64,000 nt of DNA from Paralichthys olivaceus (GCF_024713975.1 NC_091116.1:3496463-3560462), one strand, 5' to 3'. Positions 21,163 through 34,138 are shown, counted from the stretch's first letter. Notes: generated by a model from the sequence alone, not told the origin. Numbers and translations are program-made.

Positions 21163-21500
21163 TCAGTTCAAGTAGCTGTGTTGTTCAGCTGTGATCTTCC
21201 TCTCTGTTGCTGTGCCCTTGAAAACGCCGCCAAGGATCTTCTTTGGTCTCTTGGAGGCACCTTGGGTCAGTTGGGTGTCTTCTGCTTGTTCCAAGAGATA
21301 GAAGGGATTCCACTTGTCCAACTGCTCTGGCTTGGATGGCTTCGCTCTCACTTTGGCTCATGTATTCAGTGCAGACGCATGGGTCAAGCAGAGTTGCCAG
21401 ATTAATCAGTTCTCTAGTCATGGTGTCTCCATACTTGCTGTTCATGGAGTCCAGTACTGACTTTTTAATTGTCTTTGTGAGGTCTGTGTAATCTCCTTTG
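21163..21500 (-). mobile_element. hAT transposase remnant
   Basis: The minus strand encodes LDSMNSKYGDTMTRELINLATLLDP and EYMSQSESEAIQARA. These are recognisable as the conserved region before the dimerisation domain of fish hAT/ZBED1-like transposases. A CGATATAT-rich stretch at 20735-20810 may be part of the same element. Stops and frameshifts follow; nothing functional remains. Confidence 0.6.
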
Positions 21501-21728
21501 CTTGTAGGATGTTACTACTGTTGTGATTATACTCCCTTAAGCATGGCACCATTAAATGGGCATAAATAAATAAATAAATACATATAAATACCACCCTTCA
21601 AAAGGAAGGGAAAAGATAGCCAATTTATTGATTAAGTCTAAGAAATTACTGACTGCAAATTTGGAATTAATAATTAAACAAATAACTATAACCAAAATTA
21701 CCACATCAGTAGGTAGCAAAGATCAACT

Positions 21729-21760
21729 ATCACGTACATGTGAGATCACATGTACGTGAT
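21729..21760. repeat. Perfect 15-bp palindrome with 2-nt spacer
   Basis: Arms ATCACGTACATGTGA (21729-21743) and its exact complement (21746-21760) flank GA. It contains two CACGTACATG-type cores. It may be a hairpin at a transposon end or a chance palindrome. Confidence 0.8.
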
Positions 21761-22029
21761 AAGTTTGTGGAGATGAGTGTGTGAGTTGTTGGTGCCAGGT
21801 TAAAGAAAGTAGTTAGATGCATGCAAAGAAAGTGATCAGCATAACAGAACTAACATTAACTTTCAAATAACATATTACAAAATATCACAACACAAGTCAA
21901 ACTTATAAACATCACATGAAATAGAAATAGGATTAAACAGTCCTTTGCTTAGCCTACCGTAACCAAGACCAGTTGTGTTACCCGTCCATGAAAAAGGGGG
22001 AAAGATCGTTTTTGATGTGCTGTTCGAAG

Positions 22030-22410
22030 TCCAGTGAAGTGGTCTTTTTGGTTTGTGACCTCTGTTGTGCATCTGCTGGTCAGACCTTGTGTCTTGTGTC
22101 TATCTTGTTCTGAAAAAACAATGACCTCACTCTCTGAAATAGTAATTATTGTGTAGGTGCTCTTAGAAAACAGGCTTATGGTGGATCGCGAATCAGAGAT
22201 CGTGATCACAATGGCGGATCCTGTATCGTGCTGGCATCTGATAGTAGCGGTGGACCATGATGGAGTTGGCAGCTGATTTTGGATCCTGATGGCTGCAGTG
22301 GATCATGTCGATGGATAGGGCAGAGGATGTAACATCTTGTTAAAGCCCTATGAGACATATTGTGATTTGTGAATATGGGCTAAACAAATACAATTTGATT
22401 GACTGATTGA
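22030..22410 (+). repeat. GGATC-rich repeat joined to an L2 tail, copy A
   Basis: Shares GGATCGCGAATCAGAGATCG, GGATCCTGTATCGTG and TGGCATCTGAT phrases with 24030-24195. It ends in TTAAAGCCCTATGAGACA...GTGATTTGTGAATATGGGCT plus (TTGA)n, the L2 3' end. Confidence 0.65.
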
Positions 22411-22799
22411 TTGATGTGTTGACTGACTATTTCTTAGACCACTCCCACTATTTCTTGTTCAGTAAGAGAAGTGAGCTCTAGCTTGTCCTGCCAAGATTAA
22501 ATTGGGACTTGTATTGTTTGGTTTTGTTTGACATTGCTGCTTTTAACAATCACTCCATACCGATTTTTGAACTGCCCCTCGGAAGAATAAACATGTAATA
22601 GGATGTCTGCTTTTTATTAAAAACTTTTTTTGCCATTTGCTGCTCATCAGAATTCACATATTTGATTGACGAAGTAGCATCACGTGAGATGAGTTGCAAT
22701 GCATACTAGCGGTTTGTGACTTTCCTGGCCTTCTAAACCAGTGCTGTGCTGACTGTTGTAGAAAATACACCTTAAATGAGCTTTAAATGAATTGAAAAT

Positions 22800-22805
22800 T
22801 TTATT
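22800..22805 (-). promoter_or_regulatory. Candidate polyadenylation signal of slx9
   Basis: AATAAA on the minus strand about 240 nt after the slx9 stop codon. Confidence 0.4.
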
Positions 22806-23044
22806 ATTGCGAAAAAATGTGCATAAGCCACCATTTTGACATTTGACTCAATGCCACCAGTCTTTGCATCTTTATTAAGTACTTGTCAGTATCCTCAGCA
22901 TCCGATGTGTAACTGACAAGAGTACCAGTTTTCAGGTTCTTCCTCTTCTTTAACTAGAGAGGACAGGGTCCTGTTGGGATTCAATGATTTGAGTCTGTGG
23001 AAGCGCTTTATTCTCTCCCAGTTTAACATTTGCTGTTGCTGCTG

Positions 23045-26000
23045 TTAGCACGGACTGTGCTCTTCCTCCTGCCTCATCCTCTTCCTTAACTGCTCACCAA
23101 TATCAGCCAGAGGGTTCGTTTTTCCACAGAGTGTCTTTATAACGTCACTGAAGCGGCTGCTCTCGGTTTCTCTGTAATAACAGCAAAACATACCACTTTT
23201 AAGAGGTTTGGAAATTCACTGCTATTTGTGTAGGAATTTGGAATGAACCACAGAGTGAAGAAAAAAGGAGGAAAAAGCTGCTTACAGGAGTTTGCGTTTT
23301 TGTGACTGCTTCATCTGACTGAAATCGGTTGGCTCAGGCCTCTTCACTGGCCTGACGAGAGAGGGGACACAGGAAAATGATAACAGAGAGAACTAAGACA
23401 TGGGATATGACATCATACAGATGTCTTTAACATGTGTATTGAAGACTGATACATTTAGGATACATATGAACAAACTGTTAATGGGATATGATTTGCCTCT
23501 ATTACAATGCTGTGAGAAATAATTAATTATCAAACTGCTCTCATTCTAGGAGCATCAAATGTCACCACTTTGTCAGACCCCTTAGTGTCTCCTACAGAGG
23601 CACAAAGCTTCCCATGCTTGAATTAAATAATGCTATTTCAGCCAATTCACTTATTAAGATTAAGATTCCTTTTCATCTTAATAACAGCCTCCTGAAACTA
23701 CTAGTAGCTTTAGTGAGCTCCTAGTACCCCATGTGTATGGGAAAGCTGTGTGTTACAAAATTAATGTTAAATGTCAAATTGGGGGGTGAGAGTGTGATGT
23801 AATCAATATTCTGACATTGTTGTAATATTTTTGTTATGTTTTAATAACAGTGTCTAAGCAATGTTTTATATACTTTCTTTTACTTCTGACACATGGAGCT
23901 TCTCTGTCCTCTTCTCCCTCCTTATCACGTTACAGAATTGAATGTCTCTTCATTACATACATTATTACTGTGCCCCTACGCCTTATCGTTTGCAGATCCA
24001 GGGTCGCAACTGCGGGCGGCCACATCGTGAATTAGGATGTTGGATCGCGAATCAGAGATCGTGATTGTAATGGCAGATTCTGTATCGTGCTGGCCGATCA
24101 TAATAGTAATGGTGGATCCTGTATCGTGTTGGCATCTGATGGTGGATAGTGGTGGTGGACCATAATCGAGGTGGCAGGTGATCGTGGACTGATATACAAT
24201 ATGTCTACTCAGGTACTCTACCATTATTAACAATAATTCCACAATTAATGTACCTTCCATTACGCTACACACTGTTTATTCTAGTCAATGCTGTAACTAC
24301 TTCTGATGCTCTCAATTACATGTGGCATCTATTGCACTTCTGTCCGTCCTGGGAGAAGGATCCTCACATGTGGCTGTCTGAGGTTTCTACATTTTTTCCC
24401 CCTTTTTTTGGGGTAGTCTTATTCTTGTTGAGGGTTAAGAACAGAGGATGTCACACCTTGTTAAAGCCCTATGAGACAAATTGTGATTTGTGAATATGGG
24501 CTATAGAAATACAATTTTATTGAATTGAATACAGGTTTAGAATCTAAGAAAAAGTATTTCTACTGTTTAACAAAGTATAGCCTTTATCTGACATGATGAT
24601 TTTTAGATAATTGTAAAGGTTAATTGAGATTTATGCTTTACTGGGGAGTAGAATTTTCGACAACTCTTCAGAAATGTGCACTGAATGCCAACTGCATTGA
24701 ATCGACATAAACCTGACAGCCTGGGGTTTGCAACCAATGTCAAGGTGCATTACCATCTACTGTGCTGTTGCACTATTTCTGCAATACCAGGCAGATGCAT
24801 AGATTTTCCAAATTCCTTTCCTTCTACTTCTGCTCGGCTTATTGGTGGGTGGCAACCAACATCAAGATGCATTACTGCCATTGGATCAGCCTCTTCTTAC
24901 TGAATGCTCGACCAATCTCTCCACGTCTCTGGTTTTGTTTTTTTAGTTTTTTCAAGGTGCATTACCACCATCTACTGATTTGTATCCTTCTTCTCCTGTG
25001 TGGTTTATTGGTGGCAACCAATGTCAAGGTGCATTACAGCCATCTACTGGATCTGCTTCTTCTTCTTCCCCTTCTTAGTCCATTGCCAATTGCACCCATC
25101 AGGGAGCATGTTCTTCTTCATTCTTTTCTACTTCTTCAGTCAAGTTATCAGAACTATGGATTTTAATTTCTTCCTTCTCTTCATCAGACACTGCTGCATC
25201 CTTCCCCATCTTCAGTACTGCATACTACCATTCCCTTCTGATTCCCCTCATGCTCCCCTTATATTCTGCATAGTATGAGTTCTTCTTAAGATCCTGAGAG
25301 CTTCTTTCCTCTCTTTCACTACTTTGCCAGTCATCTGTCCATCAAGGAACTGCCTTTGTCTTCATACTTCCTTTACTGCTAGAAATTGACTGCTTCACAG
25401 AGCATCTACAATTACTGTTTTAAAATGTTTATCAATCTCCTCAAAATCTCAATCTAAGTCTATTTTATCCATGTATTTCTCAAATATATACACTGGAAAA
25501 ATTATCACTGCCTTCCTCTGATTCATCCCACTTGCATATTCCTGCTACATTCATTGATATCAAGGTAAGTTCTCGTGCTGATGTGTTCCCTGTGTGTACA
25601 TCTAATCTAGTCCCTTTACCTTCATTTGGACAAACCATACCTTTTCCTTCTAGCAATTCTTCAAAAATCTCCCACTGTTTTCCCTCCCCACAATGCACTA
25701 TGAGCATTAAAGTCCACACATACCAACACCCTGTTACAATCCAGCCCTTCAATTTGCTTATCCAACTCTTGAATTAAAAAATGATTGTAATAATTAATAA
25801 CAAACTCTCACTCACTTGTCTGTATGTCTACTGTAATATATTCTTGCTCATTCCCTACACTTATCTCCCTAAATGACATATCTTCCCTTATAAATGTAGC
25901 ACACCTACTCCTTCCCTCCTATCAAATCTAACAGTAGCATATCCAACTATTCTGAAATCCAAATTTAGTCCCAACCATGTTTTTACACAAATAACGTTGC

Positions 26001-28306
26001 AACAACAACTTTTCTGTATACGCAGTATGTGCTGCTGTCTGAAAACGCCTTTTTACTTTTTTTGTGTTATCCCTAGTCTTAAGGACAAAAAATGTGAGAA
26101 TTATGGAGGACCATGCATGGAAGTCAACAGCTGACACTGACACTTGATGTCTACTGAGTGGCACTCACATTTTGTTTTTTCTGCTCATGCGACGAGCAGT
26201 GGAGATTGTGGCAGTAGTTGGGCCATTAAATGGACAGAGATCTGGCAGGGCGTCTACCAGCGGTCTCAGGTCTCCAACCACGGGCATGGCCTGCCTGTGG
26301 GCCTTGGCTGCCTGCTCCTGTTGGGCCTGTTTGATGAAGCTGATCTCTGACAGTACAAAGAGAGGGAGCAAATTACCTTGTAGAATAAACACCAAAATTA
26401 GAGATGAAGCCGTGGTGAATGTCAGTGAAATTCTTCAATTGGGTATTTAGCGTTTACAAAAGCTGTGTTCAAATACAGCTAATAAAGAGCCTCCCTGCGT
26501 CAGTGACCATAATAGAATCATCTGATAAATTTTACTTTTTGGTATAATCCAGGTAGATTTGAATGAAGACGGACTGATTGGCAGCTCATGAAGGGCCCCC
26601 AGTTTGACAGCAGCCTCCTGCAAATGGGATTATGGCAGTGGTTCTCAAACCTTTTCTGTCATGCCACACTTTGGAGGAAGAATATTTTTCATGCCCCACC
26701 TGTGCCCCAACAAAATAATGCTAAAATGGTTTGACTTAATAATAACATACACATGAACATTACATTCAGTAATTTCTTTGCTACAAAGATAACAATAGAG
26801 TTCAACTTAATTTAAGTAGTTTTTGTGACATTTCTCACTACATTTCTCCATCAGTCTGTACTTTTTCAAAAATAGGGAAGAAATAAATTACGTTTACAAT
26901 CACTTTGTGAATAAAGTTCAATCTGCAACCAAAAAGAACACATGCTGTTTTCCCTCCCCACAATGTGAGAACTCAAGCCATATCACTGCATAAGTGCAAT
27001 GAGACAGTTTTGCACTGCACATCTTTTCAAAACAGGGTTGTAGGCTTGATAATGCCACTCTTAAGTCATGTTTAATGTTGAGCCTAGCCCTCTGCTCTAT
27101 GAGTGGATGCTCCCTCTTCACACAAAGCCAGAATTCACTCAGTGTCTGTGCTGTAAACCTCAGCCTCAGGGTGGCGTCAGATGTCATCTCAATGAACTGG
27201 TCCTCTTCATTAGAGCTGAATTAGCTTACATTCATTATTGAGAGTGTCTGTGAATGCTAAATGTCTGATAAAGGGAACTAAAGCAATAAAAAAGTAGAGT
27301 AGGGTAGAAATACCCAGAAGCAAGGATGTCAAGTCAAACATATTGGAATTTAATACATCCCTCCTGAAGTGCAGGGTGTTGATAAAAACTTACTTTTCAG
27401 CCACTTCTCCCTTCTCTCATTCATTTTTTCTTTCTTGGCTGGCTGACGCCCTATCAGAGCTCTGTCAGGACCTGTGACAATGAGAAAATGATAAGCATCA
27501 TGGCAAATGTCAAAAAAAAGGAAAACAGATAAAGAATGTCTAATTTTCCCATGAACCATCACAGAGCAGATTACTGATTTTCAAGATGTTTAAAGAAAAC
27601 AAAACTAAATAACATTACAGATATTCCGTTTTTTCTCTGTGGGCTGTGACGAAGCCTAATAAAACAACATCCAACTGGAATACTTAAAAAAAATAGCAAA
27701 TGTTAAAAAATCACAACAAACGAATGAGGACAGGGACAAAAAAACAATTACAAAATTTGTGTTTAATGATTTAGTTTAGATTTAGTTTTAAGATGTTTTA
27801 AATGAATTATTCTCTGAGAAATCAATGAAAATGTTGAAAACATTCTCCTTTAGTTTTGTGTACTGCCAGTCATTACTGGCAGCATCAGGCAGCATCTGCA
27901 GCCCAATCAGGTTGCACAGGTAGTCCAGCTCCTCCAGGAAGGCACATTCACACGTGCGGTCGCAAGAGGGTTTGCTGTGTCTCCCAGCACAATCTCAAGG
28001 GCAAGGAGGAGATACCAGGACACCGGCAGTAACACAAGGAGAGCTGAACAGGGCTGTAGAAGGGAATCAACCCAGCAGCAGGACCAGTATCTGCTCCTTT
28101 GTGCGAGGAGGAACAGGAGGAGTGCCAGAGCCATACAAAATTACCTCCAGCAGGCTACAGGTGTGGATTGCAGGTATTCCTGTCAGAAACAGTCTCCATG
28201 AGGGTGGCATGGGATTGTTGGGATTAACCGGTTTTGCGATAGCCGCAGTTCGTATGTAATCGTAAGAATTTTAAAACTTACGATGTCTAACTATGGTGTC
28301 CTGCCT

Positions 28307-28337
<31 letters not shown>

Positions 28338-31300
28338 CAGGAACAGCTGACACACACCCCCCTCTCTCTCTTCTTATTAACCATTATACAAGTAGCCGAG
28401 AATTTAATTCACCTATAATGAAAGGTAATAGTATAATAAGGACATGAAGAATGTGGCTTGAACCAGGACATGTTTAGTTTTTCAAAACTAGTCAAAATTC
28501 ACTCCCATAACAGAACAACTTCTGTTGCTGACCCTACAAAATAAAACTCCCATACAGATACACAGCTTATGACAGGAGAACACAAATTTAGTGACCAACC
28601 TTCCACAATAAGGCAACTAAATAAAATAGCTTACATAAATTACTTTTAAATAGATAAACGTTACACTATAAAAACTAACTGGATAAAGTTGATGAAAATA
28701 AGCTATATTATTAGCTATCTATTAGCTATATATTGCTTGTTGTGAGTCTTTTTTCTTCTATAGTATCGACAATAGTGGCACCAAAATTTCATATCATGAC
28801 ATCCCTAGTTGTGTGTCTTTTTCCTTCTATAGTGTCAATAACATATCGTAGAATATCGTGAAACCGTGATATTTCCTCTGACAATAATGGTGGCACCAGA
28901 ATTTCATATCGTGACATCCCTAGGCCCGACAACCTCTAGTAGGTCCTGTGCTCACAGCCCAGCACCGTGCAGCTTGACTGGCATTTGCCAAAGAACATCA
29001 GAATAGGCAGGTCTGCCATTGGAGCCCTGTTCTCTTCATACACTGGTGCAGTGGGCCCCGGGTTCTTCCTGGTGCAGGACAATGCCCGGCCTCATGTGGA
29101 CAGAGTGTGTAGGCAGTTCCTTGATGACGAAGGCATCTATGCCATTGACTGGCCCTCTCGTTCCCCTGACCTAAATCCAATTGAGCGTCTATGGGACATT
29201 ATGTATTGGTGCATCCAACGCCGCCAAGTACCGCCAAAGAGTGTGCAGGAGCTCAGTGATGCCCTGATCTAGGTCTGGGAGGAGATCCCCCAGGACACCA
29301 TCAGCCAACTCATCAGAAGCATGCCCAGATATTGTTGTGTGTGCTTACAGGGATGTGGGTGCTTTCAGTGTATTTTAAGAGCTGTTGCTCATGCTTTTAT
29401 GTAAATGGTTAAATGGTAAATGGTTTGTATTTATATAGAGCTTTTCTAGTCTTGATGACCACTCAAAGCACTTTACAGTACAGTTTGCCATTCATACCCA
29501 CATTCTTACAGTGCATCTATTAGCAGCACTTTTTTGTTCTATAAGGGGCAATACAGGGTTCAGCATCTTGCCGAAGGACACTTCGGCATGCAGATGGGAA
29601 AAGACTGGGGAATTGAACTGCCGACCTTCTGGTTGGAGGATGACCACTCTACCGCTCAGCCAAAGCTTGTGTCTCTATAGTTTTCACAACCACAATTTGT
29701 CTGTATTTTCAATGCTTTTATTCTTAACATATGCACTTTTATTGCCTACCCAGGGACTTCAGATGAAAATTAGCCTCATTGGCTGACTGTGGCATATTTT
29801 CAGAAATGTTATTTATATGGATTAACTGACATTCGAGTGCATTAGAGACACCTTACAGCTGTGATTGGTAGTTTTTCATCGGGAGCTCTGTATTCTTGCA
29901 AACGGCATTCGAGGCAGGAGGAGCCAAAAGATTGTTTCACAGATTATCTGTCTTTTATACAGTAAGAGTTTGAAGATATAGTGACAGTTATTTAATGTAA
30001 TATTATTTTCATAAATCCTATCTATTCAACCCTTAAATGTCAATTTCTTGATTTATTTGAGCAACTTTAAAGGGATAGTTCGCCGAAAAATGAAACTTCA
30101 CTCATTATCTAATTGAAGTAACTGGTGACCGAGACTTCAGACGTAATAAAACAACAGAAAACACATAACATGCCTCCATGCTGCTTGTGTGATGTCATAC
30201 AAGTGTCCGCAAGCCCCAACATTCACATTTGAATCAAAACGAGTTCATTTACACCATGTTTTTAGCTTAAGTTAGTTTCATTTTTGGGTGAACTACCCCT
30301 TTAATCCCTGACAGCAAGGATGCTGTTTGCAATTTTGCATTAATAATGATAAACGTCGCACATCTTACCTTCTCTGCCAAGTTTGGGTGTATCTGGAGTT
30401 TCCTTACACTTCAGGGTTTGTACCAGAGCTTCTGGGGTGATTTTAGTGCCAGCAAAGATTCCAGTCGGGAAGTGGCTCTCTGCCAGGGGCTGTGGGGTTA
30501 TGTAAATTACAGATAAACATCATCTGTACTCCGTGCAACTTCATAATAAAACTCTACGAGTTAAATAAGTAGTTGAAATAGTTGTGTAATAATGGAATTC
30601 CACGCTGAAAGTACTTTGTAATTTCATAGAAATGTCTGGCATTGTGTGTGTATATGTAGCCTACAACGTGTTTAATGCATGTATTCCAGTGCAGTGTTCC
30701 CTCGTCTACGGCTTGTGTGGTGCCCCCCACCCCTTAGAATCCTCCAGTGTTGGACAGATCTCATTAACACACCCCAGCCACAACCCTAACCATAAACTTT
30801 CATGCTGGCAAAATTGAGCCAAAAACAGATCATTTTAATTAATTGTAAAATCCACATGTCCAACTCAATGGAACCTGCTTTTGTTTTTGGCAAATAAGTT
30901 ATGTTCATGGATAAATGGGATTTGACTTTGATTTTAGGTGTGGTTTTGAATCCTGCCCTTAATGGGTTGATGATTTTGTTTCCATTGACCGTTGTTACGT
31001 CATTTTGTTCTCAACAAATTACACAATGTTCAATCAGTAAAGATTTTAAAGTTGAACAATTCATTCATCAAGATCTGATGTGTGATTTCATTGTTCCATT
31101 CATTTTTTGGAGCAGTGTATTATGCACGGCTCACTGGCTCACTGTACTATACAATATGTGCTTTGCTCCGCACCATGCTGCATTTTGTTGTTTATTTGTA
31201 ATGCATTACTTGTGATTTTTATCTGCCTATTCTTGTTCCTGTTCTGTTTTGTGTCTGCAGGTTCTGCTGCGCCACACACATGCACGCATGCAAACACACT

Positions 31301-33643
31301 CGATTAGTCTTATAATGTCCATTCACTAATAACCTATTCGTAATATCTAAGCAGACATATGTTTATTACAGGAAACACACCTTTCAGAATCTGACTACAC
31401 TACATTTAAATCACCACAAATGAATACTCTATTCTCAGCTCACAACAATGTTCAACACGCCACCATTCCAGATCCAGGGGGAAGTTTGTAATTACAGAAA
31501 TATTTATCAATTTTTTAACTTTTACTCATTAGAAAAGGACCCAAATCAGGAAGACGTCAAATCATTTCTCAATAACATTGATTTACCACTTCTTAATAAC
31601 AAACAAACCAACATACTTGATTTACCTATAACACAGAATTAACTCCTCACTGCTCTCAATCATATGCCCAATAATAAATCACCAGGAACCAGTGGCTTCC
31701 CTGCTGAGTTCTAGGAACAGTTCTGGTCCATTCTAGTACCACTCTTCAACAGAATGATAAATGCAACAAAATAAAAAAATGTCATCAAACAAGACCCCAC
31801 AAATAAGATTGGCAAATTTAGAAAAACCCTAACAGAAGGAGGACTTTAAGCACAATATTTTTATCACTACTGCCTGGCAAATCAACTTTAGTACACGTTG
31901 GATCCATCCGAATCAATCAGATAAAACATGATTAGAGAGTGAACCAACAAGGATATTCACATTTCAGATTTACCATTTCTCAGTCTATCAAAACAGCCTG
32001 GTGGAAATTCCACAAAATCCCAAACACTGCTATTGCAAAATTATATTATTTTATTCCAATCTGGAAAAATCTTGACTTTTTAAACAATCAACCTCCGCAC
32101 ATGGAATGAAAAAGGCATCAGACATTTGTTCCATATTAATACACTGATCTTTTTTCATCACCAAATTTTGCAGGCGGGCGTAAGGTCCACAGAAAATGTA
32201 CGTATTTTAAGGTGGTTGGGAAAGTGCATCTATAAATGGCTTTTCAATGACGGGGTCTCTATTCATTTACTTTCGCCGAGAGAAATAGAATTTGGCGCAC
32301 ATGTGTATCATGCCAAGACACACAAAAAATCCTCATGACACTCTTCACTACACCCACCATGAAGTCGGGCATTTTGGATTGAACAAACAAATCTGGCGTG
32401 AGTTTTAGCGTTTTGACACCTGCTACAGATTTCATCCAATCGACTTCAAATTTGGTCATGACTTTTCAATAAGTTATATTTTCACTGACTTTTTTTGTCA
32501 GGGGGTGAAATTTCAATGATTCGCCAGAAAAAAAGAATGTGCTTATAACGTCCAATCTGCCTCAAAATGTACCACAATTATCCCACACTGAATAGATCCA
32601 TATTGATAATATTTAATACTAGTCGTAGTGCCCACTAGTTCTAACAGGAAATGTCGTTTTGCATTTTGGTGTTCTGTGGCTAGTCCATTTACTCACCCCA
32701 AGTGAAATTTGGTTAGGAGAGCCTAAAAGAGTTGGTGATGCCATACAATAAAAGTTCTTCTGTTTTCCCCAGGGGCCGTGTCCTAAGCATGGTGGCGAAA
32801 CAAGATGTCTCGCCATTAAATTTCAAGTAGCTGTGCCTTCCATGTCTTTACTCCAATCACTATGTGTTATACTGTAACATGCAATGCCCCCATTTTTTTC
32901 ATTTGATCCACATCAAAATTGACAAACATTGGCAAAGCCATATTATGGCACTTAAAATGAATAAGCCCATCTTAAAAAGCAATCAATCAAAAAATTTGAT
33001 TATAAATTATTTATTTATGTGAAATTTAACCTACAAGTAATATTGTTTGTAATTCATATATTGTATAATATCTCATTCTAATCATTACTGTTATTATTGT
33101 ATTTGCAGTTTGACTGGGTTTTTATTTATTACCGTAACACCTCATATAGACAGCCATATAATTTATTTTAAAGCAACGGCTGGCTGGACCTGGTCTTCAG
33201 TCTTCACAAACGACTCGTCTTGCAAACAGTTTATATTTATGTATGGTTGTGGCATTTTTAACGTGAGTATTTTGCAAGCCTAATTTTCATAAATATGTCG
33301 AATCTGCGATTATGTGGCGCTGGCATTTACATCGAAAAGCTCACAAGAAAACAAAGTTCACAAGTTAAATTGGTACACTAGCCGGTAACACACTGATTAA
33401 CTTCACAACTTCCGCCACTTGTTCTTTGATCACTAATATCAAAGTCAGTTCGGTGGCACAGTTCTTGGAACAGACCTGATTGCCCGTCCAGTGGTTCTCT
33501 GGACGTGGATGGACCATGTGGTGTTTGTCCTGGGTTTTCCGAGACAACGCTAAGTCGGTGGGCGCATCGTGACTGCAACACTTGTCCAGCTTCACTGCCT
33601 CGTGGTGAAGCTTCTGGCGGACATGTCTTATCTTCAAAGCCAT
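23045..33643 (-). CDS. slx9: SLX9 ribosome biogenesis factor (FAM207A), complete, six exons
   Basis: Coding exons on the minus strand: 33476-33643, 30369-30489, 27394-27471, 26169-26346, 23286-23351, 23045-23171. All have GT-AG borders and matching phases, giving 738 nt and 245 residues (human about 230). The start ATG at 33641-33643 gives [19 protein letters not shown], the basic N-terminus of the family. Then come [38 protein letters not shown], the hallmark [17 protein letters not shown] (exon 4), [17 protein letters not shown], and [20 protein letters not shown] near the C-terminus. SLX9 is a nucleolar protein associated with pre-40S particles in yeast and humans. Introns 1-4 are filled with transposon remnants; intron 5 is only 114 nt. 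No lesion is seen in any exon, so the gene looks functional. The fit of exon 1 rests on its sequence and phase. Confidence 0.9.
24030..24535 (+). repeat. GGATC-rich repeat joined to an L2 3' UTR, copy B
   Basis: The left part repeats the GGATC-rich phrases of 22030-22320. The right part (24310-24535) is a fuller L2 3' UTR: GCACTTCTGTCCGTCCTGGG, TTGTTGAGGGTTAAGAACAG, TTGTTAAAGCCCTATGAGAC, and a terminal hairpin plus (TTGAA)n. Confidence 0.7.
24690..25780 (-). mobile_element. Degenerate I/Nimb-like LINE fragment
   Basis: On the minus strand 25480-25770 encodes an APE endonuclease segment: [16 protein letters not shown], then in the next frame [16 protein letters not shown] and [11 protein letters not shown]. 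At 24700-25060 a phrase like GGCAACCAATGTCAAGGTGC recurs three or four times, as in LINE leader repeats. Multiple frameshifts. It lies in slx9 intron 4. Confidence 0.6.
26636..27195 (-). mobile_element. hAT-Charlie-type transposon remnant
   Basis: CAGTGGTTCTCAAAC at 26636 matches the classic Charlie terminal inverted repeat. The minus strand from 27190 encodes [20 protein letters not shown] and [18 protein letters not shown], the C-terminal part of ZBED5-like hAT transposases, with the core dimerisation motif deleted. Lies in slx9 intron 3. Confidence 0.65.
27860..29390 (+). mobile_element. Tc1-like transposon, transposase interrupted
   Basis: 27930-28212 encodes the paired-like DNA-binding region ([40 protein letters not shown]). 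After a ~710-bp insertion, 28925-29320 encodes the catalytic end with [19 protein letters not shown] and [18 protein letters not shown], including the DE active-site region. Several in-frame stops and frameshifts are visible. Lies in slx9 intron 2. Confidence 0.85.
28214..28923. mobile_element. hAT-like MITE nested inside the Tc1 element
   Basis: The left end reads GGGATTGTTGGGATTAACCG and the right end ATCGTGACATCCCTA, imperfectly inverted in the way of fish hAT MITEs. The insertion splits the Tc1 reading frame between GGM and ARQPLVGPV. It contains a (TG)n tract at 28311-28337 and a duplicated TTCTATAGT...TTTCATATC segment near its right end. Confidence 0.6.
29405..29665 (-). mobile_element. 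tRNA-derived teleost SINE
   Basis: On the minus strand it starts TGGCTGAGCGGTAGAGTGG (A box) with GGCAGTTCAATTCCC as B box. It continues through CGAAGTGTCCTTCGGCAAG, and ends at a body with TATATAAATACAAACCATTT. Related fragments are at 48700-48895 and 63000-63065. Confidence 0.75.
30071..30300. mobile_element. TTAA-flanked MITE (230 bp)
   Basis: The inverted ends AGGGATAGTTC / GAACTACCCCT are directly flanked by TTAA on both sides (30067-30070 and 30301-30304), the target duplication of piggyBac-like elements. No ORF. Same family as the longer foldback element at 46205-46719. Confidence 0.75.
31080..31123 (+). mobile_element. Tc1-like terminal repeat fragment
   Basis: TGATTTCATTGTTCCATTCA followed by TTTTTTGGAGCAGTGTA is the typical end of a fish Tc1 element. 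The remaining 30860-31080 may be its degenerate body. Confidence 0.45.
31365..32180 (+). mobile_element. L1-clade LINE fragment
   Basis: Encodes, with stops and frameshifts, [33 protein letters not shown] and [17 protein letters not shown], the N-terminal reverse transcriptase region of fish L1 elements. A later frame gives [16 protein letters not shown]. Lies in slx9 intron 1. Confidence 0.7.
32181..33475. other. slx9 intron 1 remainder, no gene seen
   Basis: AT-rich intronic DNA with repeat-like phrases but no recognisable element and no coding frame. The stretch 32190-32760 has the look of an interspersed repeat. Confidence 0.4.
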
Positions 33644-34135
33644 CTCAAAACAAAAAATTCTCTGTTTAAGAGTTCCAGTCGTGTCGCTTGCTCCCTGGGT
33701 CAAGTCAGCTACAATATCACCGGAAATTCATCCGTCACAGACCATTCTAGAGTTGAACGTCTTATACAAATATACTTATGGAACAGTGGTTTACAATCAA
33801 ACGTTGACTCCATTTGATTCGATGTTTTATTTACAGAGAAAACTCTTTTGTAACTGAAACACATGCACAGATCATATGACTATTCGAGGCTTTTATTGTG
33901 GAAAAATATTAACAACAGAGGCTGCTTCCGGAGAACACGGTAGCGTAACTGGTGTACCGAAGCTAAAGACTCGGTTACAAACAGCACAGAAGAATGGTTC
34001 CGCCCTCCAAATATTGATTAAGTGATTAAGTAACATGACCAACTATTACTCTGGTCAGAGAGCAGGGAAGAATAAACTTACAATGACATAGGTATGTTTG
34101 ACAACTTATGTATTTACATTTGAAAACAAATATTT

Positions 34136-34138
<3 letters not shown>

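Noticed and set aside
31448-31642. Independent small gene
   Set aside because: The [12 protein letters not shown]...LDLPIT pattern is L1 reverse transcriptase.
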